From assembly GCF_004342605.1 (NCBI RefSeq), contig NZ_SLZL01000012.1, positions 62,001 through 126,000 on the forward strand: a stretch of DNA of 64,000 nucleotides. The letters are read 5' to 3'. The DNA is from Caulobacter sp. BK020. Its GTDB lineage: Bacteria > Pseudomonadota > Alphaproteobacteria > Caulobacterales > Caulobacteraceae. Positions within the stretch are counted from its first letter, which is position 1; each line of letters starts with the position of its first letter. Made by a program: the position numbers and the translations under genes. This document shows positions 47,680 to 56,236 of the stretch, in pieces. The notes under the pieces are model-generated. The model made no database searches. It saw only the letters and a program-made list of their open reading frames with translations, and was not told the DNA's origin.

Positions 47680-47712
47680 CCGTCATTTCGGGCACAAGGC
47701 CCGGAATGACGG
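47680..47712. terminator. Bidirectional hairpin between kdsA and spoT
   Basis: A stem CCGTCATT-T-CGGGC / GCCCG-G-AATGACGG encloses a five-base loop, in the gap between the convergent kdsA and spoT genes. The same GGGCACAAGGCCCG core recurs in the two arms of the element at 54217-54355, so it is both a terminator and a repeat. Confidence 0.65.
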
Positions 47713-47749
47713 ATCTATTGGGAGATGATCGGGAAAGGCGCTGAACGCC

Positions 47750-50077
47750 CTACCCCCGCGTCCGATCCACCGTCTCCACCGTCGGGCACGTGCGCAGCGC
47801 GGCCGATATGTTGGTCAGGTGCTTGGCGTCGCGGACCTCGACATCGATGTCGACGTCGAAGAAGTCGCTCTGGCGGTGGTGCATGCGCAGGTTGACGATG
47901 TTGCCGCCGGCCTCGCCGATGATCGTGCAGACTTGGCCCAGCACGCCCGGGGCGTTGCCGATGGTGGCGTGCAGACGGGCCAGGGAGACGGTCTCGCGCT
48001 CGGCCTCCGGGGTCCAGTTCAGGTCGCGCCAGAGATCCTCGCGGTCCTCGTATTCAGCCAGCTTGGGGCAGTCGATCGTGTGGACGTCCAGCCCCTCTCC
48101 GTCCTCGCGCAGGATGCCGACGATGCGGTCGCCCGGCACCGGGCTGCAGCAGTGGGCGAAGTGCAGCGACACGCCGGGCGTCAGGCCGCCGCCGCGCACA
48201 TAGAGCCGCGCGGCCGTGCCGCCCTCGATCTTGCGCCGCGCCGTGGCCACCGCCACATCGGTGTCCTTCATGCCCGGGAAGGCCGTCTCCAGCACCTGGC
48301 TGGGCGAGACCCGCCCTCGGCCGACAGCGTCGAACAGGGCGTCCTCGGTCTCCAGGGCGAAGCGTTCCAGGATCGGCCGCAGCGACACGTCCTTCAGCTT
48401 CTTGCCGGCCCGCTCGAACACCTGCTCCACCGAGGCCCGGCCCAGGCGCAGGAACTCTTCCTTCTCGGTCTGGCGGATGTGGCGGCGGATGGCCGAGCGG
48501 GCCCGGCCGGTCACCGTCAAGGAACGCCAATCCGGCGGCACCACCGGCTTGGAGCCCCGCACCACCTCGACCACGTCGCCGTTGTTGAGCAGGGTGCGCA
48601 GCGGCTTCAGCTCGCCGTTGATCTTCACCCCGATGCAGGTGTCGCCGACGCTGGTGTGGACCGCATAGGCGAAGTCCAGCGGCATGGCGCCCCGCGGCAG
48701 GCTGACCAGCTTGCCCTTGGGGGTGAACACGAACACCTGGTCGAGGAACATCTCCAGCTTGGCGTGCTCGACCAGTTCCTCGGCGTCGCCGCCGTGCTCC
48801 AGCACCTGGACCAGCTGGCGCAGGTTGGCCAGCGGGTCGCGGCCGCCGGCGGCTTCCATGCCTTCCAGGTCCAGGCCGTACGAGGCGTCCTTGTAGCGGA
48901 AGTGGGCGGCCACGCCCTCCTCGTTGACCCGGTCCATGGCCTCGGTGCGGATCTGCATCTCGATGCGCATCCCGCGCGGCCCCACCACCGTGGTGTGCAG
49001 CGAGCGGTAGTTGTTGCGCTTGGGGGTCGAGATGAAGTCCTTGAAGCGGTCGGGCACGCTGGACCAGGCGCGATGCACCACGCCCAGGGCGCGGTAGCAG
49101 TCCTCCTCGCTGTCGACGATCACCCGGAAGGCGTAGATGTCGGACATCTGCGAGAAGCCGATCGACTTGCGCTGCAGCTTGCGCCAGATCGAATAGGGCG
49201 ACTTCTCGCGGCCGAAGACCCGGGCCGGCAGGCCAGCGGATTCCAGCCGCGCCGAGATCTCCTGGCTCACCAGGGCCACCGCCCCGCCCTGCTCCGCGCG
49301 CAGGGTGTCCAGGCGGCGGATGATTGCGTTGCGGGCCACCGGGTTGGTGTGCTCGAAGGACAGCTCCTCCAGCTCGGTGCAGATGCGGTGGCAGCCGATG
49401 TTGCGGGCCAGCGGCGCGTAGATGTCGCGCGTTTCGCGGGCGATGCGCTCGCGCTTGGCCTGGCTCTTGATGAAGTGCAGCGTCCGCATGTTGTGCAGAC
49501 GGTCGGCCAGCTTGACCAGAAGGACGCGGACGTCCTTGGAGATGGCCAGGATGAACTTGCGCAGGTTCTCGGCCTGGCGGGCGTGTTCGGCCTGAAGCTC
49601 CAGCTTGGACAGCTTGGTGACGCCCTCGACCAGCTCGCCGATCTCGTCGCCGAACAGCTTGGCGATCTCGTCCTTGGTGACCGGGGTGTCCTCGATCACG
49701 TCGTGCAGCAGGGCCGTGACGATGGTGGCGGTGTCGAGCCGGTATTCGGTCAGGATGCCGGCCACCTCGATCGGGTGGGCGTAGTAGGGATCGCCGCTGG
49801 CCCGGGTCTGGCTGCCATGCATGCGCATGGCGTAGACATAGGCGCGGTTCAGCAGCGCCTCGTCCGCCGTCGGATCGTAGGCGTGGACGCGCTCGATCAG
49901 CTCGTACTGGCGCAGGAACTTCTGGCGGGGCTTGGCGGCGGCTGGAGTCGCCGGGGCCGTGTCGTTGGCGGCCGGCAGAGACGAAGACGCGCCCGATTCG
50001 GAATCGGGCGCGCGTTCGGAAGGAGCGGCGGCGGGCGCCGCTTCGAGAATGAGAGGGTCTGCGCCGTCGGGGCTCAG
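47750..50077 (-). CDS. spoT: Bifunctional (p)ppGpp synthetase/hydrolase (RelA/SpoT family), apparent CTG start
   Basis: A 775-residue Rsh protein. The HD hydrolase domain has [12 protein letters not shown] and LLHDVIEDT. The synthetase domain follows ([16 protein letters not shown], then [11 protein letters not shown]), then TGS ([25 protein letters not shown]) and a C-terminal ACT domain. It makes and destroys (p)ppGpp under nutrient stress. The conserved frame has no ATG, GTG or TTG before the HD domain. The only start with a ribosome site (AGGAGGA, six bases upstream) is a CTG overlapping the rpoZ stop as CTGA. Confidence 0.9.
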   Translation of the reverse strand: MSPDGADPLILEAAPAAAPSERAPDSESGASSSLPAANDTAPATPAAAKPRQKFLRQYELIERVHAYDPTADEALLNRAYVYAMRMHGSQTRASGDPYYAHPIEVAGILTEYRLDTATIVTALLHDVIEDTPVTKDEIAKLFGDEIGELVEGVTKLSKLELQAEHARQAENLRKFILAISKDVRVLLVKLADRLHNMRTLHFIKSQAKRERIARETRDIYAPLARNIGCHRICTELEELSFEHTNPVARNAIIRRLDTLRAEQGGAVALVSQEISARLESAGLPARVFGREKSPYSIWRKLQRKSIGFSQMSDIYAFRVIVDSEEDCYRALGVVHRAWSSVPDRFKDFISTPKRNNYRSLHTTVVGPRGMRIEMQIRTEAMDRVNEEGVAAHFRYKDASYGLDLEGMEAAGGRDPLANLRQLVQVLEHGGDAEELVEHAKLEMFLDQVFVFTPKGKLVSLPRGAMPLDFAYAVHTSVGDTCIGVKINGELKPLRTLLNNGDVVEVVRGSKPVVPPDWRSLTVTGRARSAIRRHIRQTEKEEFLRLGRASVEQVFERAGKKLKDVSLRPILERFALETEDALFDAVGRGRVSPSQVLETAFPGMKDTDVAVATARRKIEGGTAARLYVRGGGLTPGVSLHFAHCCSPVPGDRIVGILREDGEGLDVHTIDCPKLAEYEDREDLWRDLNWTPEAERETVSLARLHATIGNAPGVLGQVCTIIGEAGGNIVNLRMHHRQSDFFDVDIDVEVRDAKHLTNISAALRTCPTVETVDRTRG

Positions 50078-50433
50078 TACCGCTCCTCCTGACCGCCATC
50101 GCGGTCGCTCTGCAGGGCGCGGACCAGTTCCAGTTCGCTCATCTGCATGTGGGTGGGATCGGCCAGCAGGGCGAGGGTTTCGGCCTCTTCCTCGGCTTCG
50201 GTGTGCTCGTCCACGCGCTGCAGCGTGGTGATCAGCTGTTCCTTCAGGCCCTCGTGGTCGACCACGTCGTCGGCGATCTCGCGCAGGGCGACGACGGGGT
50301 TCTTGTCGTTGTCGCGGTCGACGAGCAGCGAGGCGCCGGCCGAGATGCCGCGCGCGCGATGGGCGGACAGCAGGACCAGAGCGAAGCGGTTGGGAACCTT
50401 CTCGACGCAATCTTCGACGGTGACGCGGGCCAT
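50074..50433 (-). CDS. rpoZ: RNA polymerase omega subunit
   Basis: A 119-residue omega subunit: [34 protein letters not shown], followed by an alphaproteobacterial acidic extension. It stabilises beta-prime and, with DksA and ppGpp, helps the stringent response. It is the first gene of the rpoZ-spoT pair, and its stop codon overlaps the spoT start by two bases (CTGA). Confidence 0.95.
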   Translation of the reverse strand: MARVTVEDCVEKVPNRFALVLLSAHRARGISAGASLLVDRDNDKNPVVALREIADDVVDHEGLKEQLITTLQRVDEHTEAEEEAETLALLADPTHMQMSELELVRALQSDRDGGQEERY

Positions 50434-50686
50434 GAATTCCTCGGGCTATGAGCCTTGGTTATCGCAAAATAGGACCTTGGGCGGCGTTGCACAACGCCGC
50501 AGCGGCTAAAGTCCCGGCTTTCGCGAGGGGGCGCTTATGCCGGGTTTGGCCGGAGAAGTCCAGCGGAACGACGCCGGGCGTCAGCTGCCCGTGGCGCGGA
50601 GCGTCTCGACGACCCGGTTAGGGACAATATCCTAAACCAACCGGGCTAAGCCGGGGAGCTTTCGGACCCTGAGCGGACTCTACGAC

Positions 50687-51259
50687 CTACCGCGTCGGGT
50701 TCCTGTACCGCATCGCCTGACAGTGGTCCCAGTAAAGGGGGCGCTCTGCTATCAAATCCTTGCAGATTTCGGTCGCGAGGCATTCGGAAGCCATGTCGCC
50801 GCCGATCTGATTTACGGTCGCCTCTGAATACTGAATTCCCTTTTTCGACATCCGGTATCTCTGAGGTGACGGCGAAATAGTACCCGCCCATGCCAGTGGA
50901 AGAGCCGCTTCTGGGCGACCACGCCGATAAAGCCTTTCGGCGTACTCGTAGACGTACGAGGGCGTTATTTCGTGGTGGTCGATCGCCCGAAGAAGCTCGG
51001 CGTCGCTCAGATTGGTCACCATCGACACATAAGTGCGCCCCCCTGGTAGGACGGCTTCATCTTGCAGCTCCTCGAAGGGCGGCGGCTTTCGCGGATCGTC
51101 GAAGGTCGACTTTAGAGTGTCATTGTTGCGGGTCAGGTTCGTCGCCAAGCTCCGGCAAAGCGCGGCCTTTGGCCCAGGCGGCGAAAGCCACACCTGCCTC
51201 GGCTGGCAGCCTGCAATCGCTGCAGCGACCGGAATGAGCACGACCAAAGCTAAGCGCAT
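50687..51259 (-). CDS. Lower-GC hypothetical lipoprotein
   Basis: A 190-residue protein with a lipobox, AAIAGC, at about residue 18. The mature part is hydrophilic, with several Cys (ALCRSLATN, SECLATEICKDLI, WDHCQAM). I recognise no family. The region 50640-51300 is markedly poorer in GC than its neighbours, which suggests acquisition or relaxed constraint. It is a single gene between rpoZ and the YdeI gene. Confidence 0.65.
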   Translation of the reverse strand: MRLALVVLIPVAAAIAGCQPRQVWLSPPGPKAALCRSLATNLTRNNDTLKSTFDDPRKPPPFEELQDEAVLPGGRTYVSMVTNLSDAELLRAIDHHEITPSYVYEYAERLYRRGRPEAALPLAWAGTISPSPQRYRMSKKGIQYSEATVNQIGGDMASECLATEICKDLIAERPLYWDHCQAMRYRNPTR

Positions 51260-51365
51260 GCACGATCCCAAGCTGAATATTCGTCTTGGGGTATTGTAAG
51301 GTGACGTTTGGCGCAACGGCCCCTTCCCACGCGACTCCGCCATTGGCGCAATAAGCTCGCGAACC

Positions 51366-51968
51366 CTACCGCGCCTTCTGCGGATAGATCGTCTCGCCCC
51401 GCTCCAGCATGGCGACAAAGGTCTCGATCTTCTTCCGGCGCCCCACCTCCGTCTTCAGGTTGTGGACGCGGAACGCGAGGGCGAAGCGGTTCTGCTCGGT
51501 GAGCTTGCCCAGCATCGCCGTGGCCGCCGGACTGCCGTCGATCGCGGCCTGCAGGTCGTCGGGGATCTTCAGGCCCTTGCCGCTGCCATAGGCGCGATCC
51601 CAGCGGCCGTCGGCCTTGGCCGCCTCGACCTCGCGCAGGCCGTGCGGCGTCATCCGGCCTTCGGCGACCAGCCGGGCGACATTGTCGACGTTGATCTGGC
51701 TCCAGATGCTCTTCCGGCCGCGTGGCGTATAGCGCTGCAGGAAGCTGCGTTCGTCGAAGCTGTTCTTGACCCCGTCGATCCAGCCCCAGCACAGCACCAC
51801 GTCGATCGCCTGCTTGGGCGTGATCGAGGGCAGGCCCGAGCCGACCTTGTGGATCTTGATCCAGACCTCGCGCTCCTGGTCGTGGTGACGCGAGAGCCAG
51901 TCATAGAAGGCGTCGGAATCGACGAACTCGCGGACGTGTGCGGGATCGACCTCGATGGCGGCCATCAA
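51366..51968 (-). CDS. YdeI/OmpD-associated family protein
   Basis: A 200-residue protein with the family pattern EREVWIKIHKVGSGLPSITPKQAIDVVLCWGWIDGVKNSFDERSFLQRYTPRGRKSIWSQIN (cited as span). A helical C-terminal region ends ETIYPQKAR. Members are called bacteriocin-protection or YdeI-like, but their molecular function is not settled. It is soluble, with no signal peptide. Confidence 0.8.
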   Translation of the reverse strand: MMAAIEVDPAHVREFVDSDAFYDWLSRHHDQEREVWIKIHKVGSGLPSITPKQAIDVVLCWGWIDGVKNSFDERSFLQRYTPRGRKSIWSQINVDNVARLVAEGRMTPHGLREVEAAKADGRWDRAYGSGKGLKIPDDLQAAIDGSPAATAMLGKLTEQNRFALAFRVHNLKTEVGRRKKIETFVAMLERGETIYPQKAR

Positions 51969-52025
51969 TTGTCCTCGACAGGCGGCGTCGTCCCGGAGCG
52001 GCGCGGGACGACGGCGAGACCTTCC

Positions 52026-54074
52026 CTACCAGACCTTCACGCGCTTTTCCGGCGGCAGGTACAGGGCGTCGCCCGGCTTGATGTCGAAGGCGGCGTACCA
52101 GGCGTCGAGGTTGCGCACGGTGTCGGCGCGGTACTGGTCGGGGGCGTGGCCGTCGGTGACCAGTTGCTGGCGCTCGGCTTCCGGACGGCTGTAGCCGCGC
52201 CAGGACTGCGCGTAGGCCAGGAAGAACCGCTGGTCGCCTGTCAGGCCGTCGATCACCGGGGCCGGCTTGCCGCCCAGCGAGGCGTGGTAGGCGTCCAGCG
52301 AGGCCGCGAGGCCGGCGACGTCGGCGATGTTCTCGCTCAGCGTCTGCTTGCCGTTCACCGCCAGGTCGGGGAACGGCTTGTAGCCGTCGAACTGGTCGGC
52401 CAGGGCCGCGCCGGCCTTCTGGAAGTGCTCCAGGTCGGCCGGCGTCCACCAGTTGCGCAGGCGCCCCTGGCTGTCGAACTGGGCGCCCTGGTCGTCGAAG
52501 CTGTGGCTGATCTCGTGGCCGATCGTGCCGCCGGTGGCGCCGTAATTGGCCGCCGCGTCGGCGTCGGCGTCGAAGTACGGGGCCTGCAGGATGGCGGCCG
52601 GGAAGTTCAGCCCGTTCAGCATCGGCAGGTTCACGGCGTTGACGGTCTGGGGCGTCATCACCCACTGGCCGCGATCGACGGGCTTGCCCAGCTGGCCGAT
52701 CCAGTAGGCGGTCTCGAACCGTTCCGAGCGCTGGACGTTGCCGACCGGGTCGCCGCGTACGATCTCCAGGGCCGAATAGTCGCGCCACGTGTCGGGATAG
52801 CCGACCCCGACCTTCAGCACCTCGACCTTGCGGCGGGCCTCGGCCTTGGTCTCCGGGGCCATCCAGTCCAGGCCGTCAATGCGCGTGACGAACGCGGCCT
52901 TGATGTTGTCGACCATGGCCGACACCTCGGCCTTGGACCGGGCGGGGAAGTATTTCTCGACATAGAGCTTGCCGACCACCTCGCCCAGCACGGCGTTGGT
53001 CGAGTTGACGCCGCGCTTCCAGCGGGCCGACAGCTGCGGCGTGCCCTGCAGGGCCTGGCCGTAGAAGGCGAAGCGCTCGTCGACGAAGGCCTTGGGCAGC
53101 AGGTTCGAATAGTGGTCCAGATAGTGGAAGGCCAGGTAGTCCTTCCAGGTGTCCAGGCTTTCGTCTGCGGCGACCTTGCCCAGGCCCACGACCATGGTCG
53201 GGTGCCAGACGATGAAGCGCGGCTGGTCGGCCAGGCCGGCGGCGGCGAAGAAGGTCTTCCAGTCCAGCCCCGGGGCCTTGGCCGCGAAGTCGGCCGGGGT
53301 CCAGCTGTTGTTGGCCTTCTGGACGTCGGCGCTGTCGGCGCGGCTGCCCGAGGCCTGGGCGATCTTCGTCTCCAGGGCCATGATCCGCGCGGCCTTGGCC
53401 TCGGCGTCGGCGACGCCGCCCAGGGTCAGGATCCTGGCGATGTGGGCGAGGTACTTCTCGCGCACCGTCTTCATCGCCGCCTTGTCCGACAGGTAGTATT
53501 CGCGGTCGGGCATGCCCAGGCCGCCTTGCAGCAGGAACGGCGCGTACTTGCTGGTGTCGTCGAACGCCGGCGAGGCCCACAGGCCCAGGACGTTGTCGGT
53601 GTAGAAGTCGGTGGCGTTCAGCGCGTCGACGTCGGCGCGGATATTGCCGCCCAGCACGGTGGCGAGATCGGTGCGGGTCTTGATCGCCGCGATCCGCGCC
53701 AGGCCCGCCGTCATCGGCGCGAGACCGGCCTTCTCGATGGCCGCCTCGTCCATGTAGCTGGCGTAGTAGTCGCCGACCTTGCGAGCCTCGGGCGAACCGC
53801 CGTCCTTGGCGGCCGCCTGGATCAGGTCGACCGTGCGCTTGGCGGCCTGCTCGGTCAGGATGGCGCCGACGCCGTAGCTGCTGCGGTCGGCGGGGATCGG
53901 ATTGGCCTTGATCGCCGTCCCGTTGGCGTAGGTCCAGAAGTCGTCGCCGGGCTTGGTCGCGGTGTCGAAAGCGGACTTGTCGACGCCGCTCTTCAGGTCG
54001 GCGGCGAAGGCGGGCGCGGAGGCCAGCACCGCGCAGGCGGCGGCGCAGGCGAGCAGGTGGCGGGTCAGGGTCAT
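52026..54074 (-). CDS. Secreted M13 (neprilysin-type) metallopeptidase
   Basis: A 682-residue peptidase with a signal peptide (LLACAAACAVLASAPAFA). It has a zinc-binding HEISH in GGTIGHEISHSFDDQGAQFD, a third-ligand region ENIADVAGLAAS, and the family end ...PGDALYLPPEKRVKVW. It is a zinc endopeptidase or oligopeptidase acting outside the inner membrane. ATG 54074 opens the signal peptide. Confidence 0.93.
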   Translation of the reverse strand: MTLTRHLLACAAACAVLASAPAFAADLKSGVDKSAFDTATKPGDDFWTYANGTAIKANPIPADRSSYGVGAILTEQAAKRTVDLIQAAAKDGGSPEARKVGDYYASYMDEAAIEKAGLAPMTAGLARIAAIKTRTDLATVLGGNIRADVDALNATDFYTDNVLGLWASPAFDDTSKYAPFLLQGGLGMPDREYYLSDKAAMKTVREKYLAHIARILTLGGVADAEAKAARIMALETKIAQASGSRADSADVQKANNSWTPADFAAKAPGLDWKTFFAAAGLADQPRFIVWHPTMVVGLGKVAADESLDTWKDYLAFHYLDHYSNLLPKAFVDERFAFYGQALQGTPQLSARWKRGVNSTNAVLGEVVGKLYVEKYFPARSKAEVSAMVDNIKAAFVTRIDGLDWMAPETKAEARRKVEVLKVGVGYPDTWRDYSALEIVRGDPVGNVQRSERFETAYWIGQLGKPVDRGQWVMTPQTVNAVNLPMLNGLNFPAAILQAPYFDADADAAANYGATGGTIGHEISHSFDDQGAQFDSQGRLRNWWTPADLEHFQKAGAALADQFDGYKPFPDLAVNGKQTLSENIADVAGLAASLDAYHASLGGKPAPVIDGLTGDQRFFLAYAQSWRGYSRPEAERQQLVTDGHAPDQYRADTVRNLDAWYAAFDIKPGDALYLPPEKRVKVW

Positions 54075-54216
54075 GCAGGAGGTCCCAGAAGGCGCGAGCA
54101 CGGCGGCGCTCAGCACGTTTTGGCCCGGACTATCCGGCGGCCTTGGCCAGGGGGCGAATTAAAGTTTGGCAATGTGGGGCATGCGATCCGTCCAGGGTGG
54201 ATCGCACATCTAAAAT

Positions 54217-54355
54217 TCATTCGTCATTCCAGGCCTTGTGCCCGGAACCCCTGGTTCAGCTGACGGTGAAGCGCCTTGGCGCGCCAGCGCGCCACGCTCG
54301 CGCACCTGCGGCGGACAAAGGGGTCCCGGGCACAAGGCCCGAGATGACGGATGAA
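54217..54355. repeat. Imperfect inverted-repeat element upstream of the M13 gene
   Basis: The arms at about 54217-54260 and 54311-54355 are reverse complements with several mismatches. They share GGCCTTGTGCCCGG and TCGTCATT/AGATGACGG ends, around a GC-rich hairpin centre. The core is the same as in the single hairpin at 47680-47712. It lies between the folK stop and the M13 start on their common strand. Confidence 0.75.
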
Positions 54356-54371
54356 AGGGTATTGATCCGCC

Positions 54372-54893
54372 CTATGTCAGCGGCCTGGCGTCCACCCCCA
54401 CGCTGGCTGTCGCCGCCAGGTCCGCCGCCGTCCGCCCGCTGACCGGATGTCGCCAGTCCGGCGCGATCTCCGCCAGCGGTCCCATCACGAACAACCGCTC
54501 GTGGGCCCTGGGATGGGGCGCGACCACCGCCCCGTCCAGCACCGCGCGGCCATGGGCGATCAAGTCCAGGTCCAGGGTGCGGGGCGCGTTGGCCTCGGCG
54601 CGCACCCGCCCGAAGCGGGCCTCAACGCGATGCAAGGCGCCCAGGACCTCGCTCGCCGACAGTCGCGTCTCGACCAGCACGACTCCGTTGAGATAGGCTG
54701 GCGCGGACGGGTCGGGCCAGGCGACCGAGGTCCACCACGAGGACCGCGCCGCCACGGCCAGGCCCTCCAACGCCAGAGCGTCGACGGCCGCGTCGAGCAA
54801 GACCTCGCGACTCGGGTATGCTCCGGGCAGGCTGCAGCCCAGGGCGACCACCACCGCCTGATCGAGCTCGCTTTGATCGCATTGATTTTTCAA
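54372..54893 (-). CDS. folK: 2-amino-4-hydroxy-6-hydroxymethyldihydropteridine pyrophosphokinase
   Basis: A 173-residue HPPK with ALGCSLPGAYPSREVLLDAAVDAL, FGRVRAEANAPRTLDLDLIAHGRAVLDG (catalytic DLD) and PHPRAHERLFVMGPLAEIAPDWRHP. It activates the pterin for dihydropteroate synthase in folate synthesis. It diverges from the NYN gene. folD, also folate metabolism, lies at the end of the window but is not in the same operon. Confidence 0.9.
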   Translation of the reverse strand: MKNQCDQSELDQAVVVALGCSLPGAYPSREVLLDAAVDALALEGLAVAARSSWWTSVAWPDPSAPAYLNGVVLVETRLSASEVLGALHRVEARFGRVRAEANAPRTLDLDLIAHGRAVLDGAVVAPHPRAHERLFVMGPLAEIAPDWRHPVSGRTAADLAATASVGVDARPLT

Positions 54894-54907
54894 GGAATTC
54901 CGATCAC

Positions 54908-55507
54908 GTGACCTTCTACCCGACCGAGCGCCTGGCGCTGTTCATCGACGGGGCCAATTTCTTCTCCGCCGCCAAGGCGCTGGGCTTCGACATCGATTAC
55001 CGCAAGCTGCTGGACGAGTTCCGCAAGCGCGGCGTGCTGGTGCGCGCCTATTACTACACCGCCATCGCCGAGAACGAGGAGTATTCCCCGATCCGGCCGC
55101 TGGTCGACTGGCTGGACTACAACGGCTTCACCCTGGTGACCAAGCCGGCCCGCGAGTTCACCGACAGCCAGGGCCGCAAGCGCTGGCGCGGCGACATGGA
55201 CGTCGAGATCGCCGTCGACATGCTGGAGATGGCCCAGACCGTCGACCACCTGGTGCTGTTCTCGGGCGACGGCGACTTCCGATCCCTGGTCGCGGCGGTG
55301 CAGCGCAAGGGCCGCCGCGTCACCGTGGTCTCGACGATGAAGAGCCAGCCGCCGATGACCAGCGACGATCTGCGCCGCCAGGCCGACAACTTCGTGGACC
55401 TCGCGGACCTCGGCAATATCATCGGCCGCCCGCAGCGCTCCAGCAGCCTGCCCCGCTTCGTCACCGACCCGGCCCGCGGCGCCGACCCGCACGACGACGA
55501 AGACTGA
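54908..55507 (+). CDS. NYN-domain (LabA/DUF88-type) protein
   Basis: A 199-residue protein. The NYN fold, a PIN-like nuclease fold, shows its acidic residues in RLALFIDGANFF, GDMDVEIAVDM and VLFSGDGDFRSLVAAV. The start is a GTG with AAGGAA ten bases upstream. Family members are predicted RNases; LabA proteins also act in clock output. The next gene, two bases downstream, is a uracil-DNA glycosylase, a pairing that may be functional or incidental. Confidence 0.85.
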   Translation: MTFYPTERLALFIDGANFFSAAKALGFDIDYRKLLDEFRKRGVLVRAYYYTAIAENEEYSPIRPLVDWLDYNGFTLVTKPAREFTDSQGRKRWRGDMDVEIAVDMLEMAQTVDHLVLFSGDGDFRSLVAAVQRKGRRVTVVSTMKSQPPMTSDDLRRQADNFVDLADLGNIIGRPQRSSSLPRFVTDPARGADPHDDED

Positions 55508-55509
55508 GC

Positions 55510-56187
55510 ATGGGCCAGCCCTCCAACATCGTCGGCGAGGTCGTGCCCTCGCCCGCCGAACCCCCGCGCGACTGCCCGCGCTGCCCGCGGCTGGTGGCCT
55601 ATCGCCGCGAGAACCAGGAACTCTATCCGGACTGGTTCAACGGCCCGGCCCCGTCGTTCGGCGACCACGAGGCGCGGCTGCTGGTCGTGGGTCTGGCGCC
55701 CGGCCGCAAGGGCGCCAACCGCACCGGCCGGCCGTTCACCGGCGACTATGCCGGGACCCTGCTCTACGACACCCTGATCAAGTACGGCTTCGCCACCGGC
55801 AAGTTCGAGGCCCGGCCCGACGACTCCCTGCGGCTGATCGGCAGCGCGGTGACCAACGCCGTCCGCTGCGCCCCGCCCGGCAACAAGCCCGAGACGTCGG
55901 AAGAGAACAACTGCCGGCCGTTCCTGACCGCGCGGCTGGAGATGTTCCCCAAACTCAAGGCCATCGTCACCCTGGGCGACGTCTCCCGCCGCAACCTGCT
56001 CAAGGCCCTGGGCCTGAAGGCCTCGGCCGGCCTGCCCGGCCACGGCACGGAGTTCCAGGCCGGTCCCTACCGGGTGTTCAACAGCTACCACTGCTCGCGG
56101 CTGAACACGAACACCGGCCGCCTGACGACGCCGATGTTCGAAGAGCTTTTCGCGCGGGTGAAGGCGTATCTGGACAGCAATCCGTAG
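55510..56187 (+). CDS. Uracil-DNA glycosylase family 5 (UDGb type)
   Basis: A 225-residue glycosylase with LLVVGLAPGRKGANRTGRPFTGDYAG, the family 5 motif I with its substituted catalytic residue, and motif II in FNSYHCSRLN. Four Cys (CPRCPR near the N terminus, AVRCAPPGN and NNCRPF) probably bind an iron-sulphur cluster. It removes uracil and other deaminated bases from DNA. The gene follows the NYN-domain gene closely. Confidence 0.85.
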   Translation: MGQPSNIVGEVVPSPAEPPRDCPRCPRLVAYRRENQELYPDWFNGPAPSFGDHEARLLVVGLAPGRKGANRTGRPFTGDYAGTLLYDTLIKYGFATGKFEARPDDSLRLIGSAVTNAVRCAPPGNKPETSEENNCRPFLTARLEMFPKLKAIVTLGDVSRRNLLKALGLKASAGLPGHGTEFQAGPYRVFNSYHCSRLNTNTGRLTTPMFEELFARVKAYLDSNP

Positions 56188-56203
56188 CGTCGCGCCCCGA
56201 GAC

Positions 56204-56229
56204 GGGGACCGGCGCATGCGCCGGTCCCC
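56204..56229. terminator. Perfect 26-bp palindrome between convergent genes
   Basis: GGGGACCGGCGC-AT-GCGCCGGTCCCC is a perfect loop-free palindrome centred at 56216/56217. It lies between the uracil-DNA glycosylase and SMP-30 stops. It probably acts as a bidirectional terminator or cruciform-prone site. Confidence 0.55.
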
Positions 56230-56236
56230 GGTCGGT

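Noticed and set aside
51462-54263. A 933-codon plus-strand frame opposite the M13 peptidase
   Set aside because: Runs across two real genes on the other strand and an inverted repeat, with no recognisable domain.
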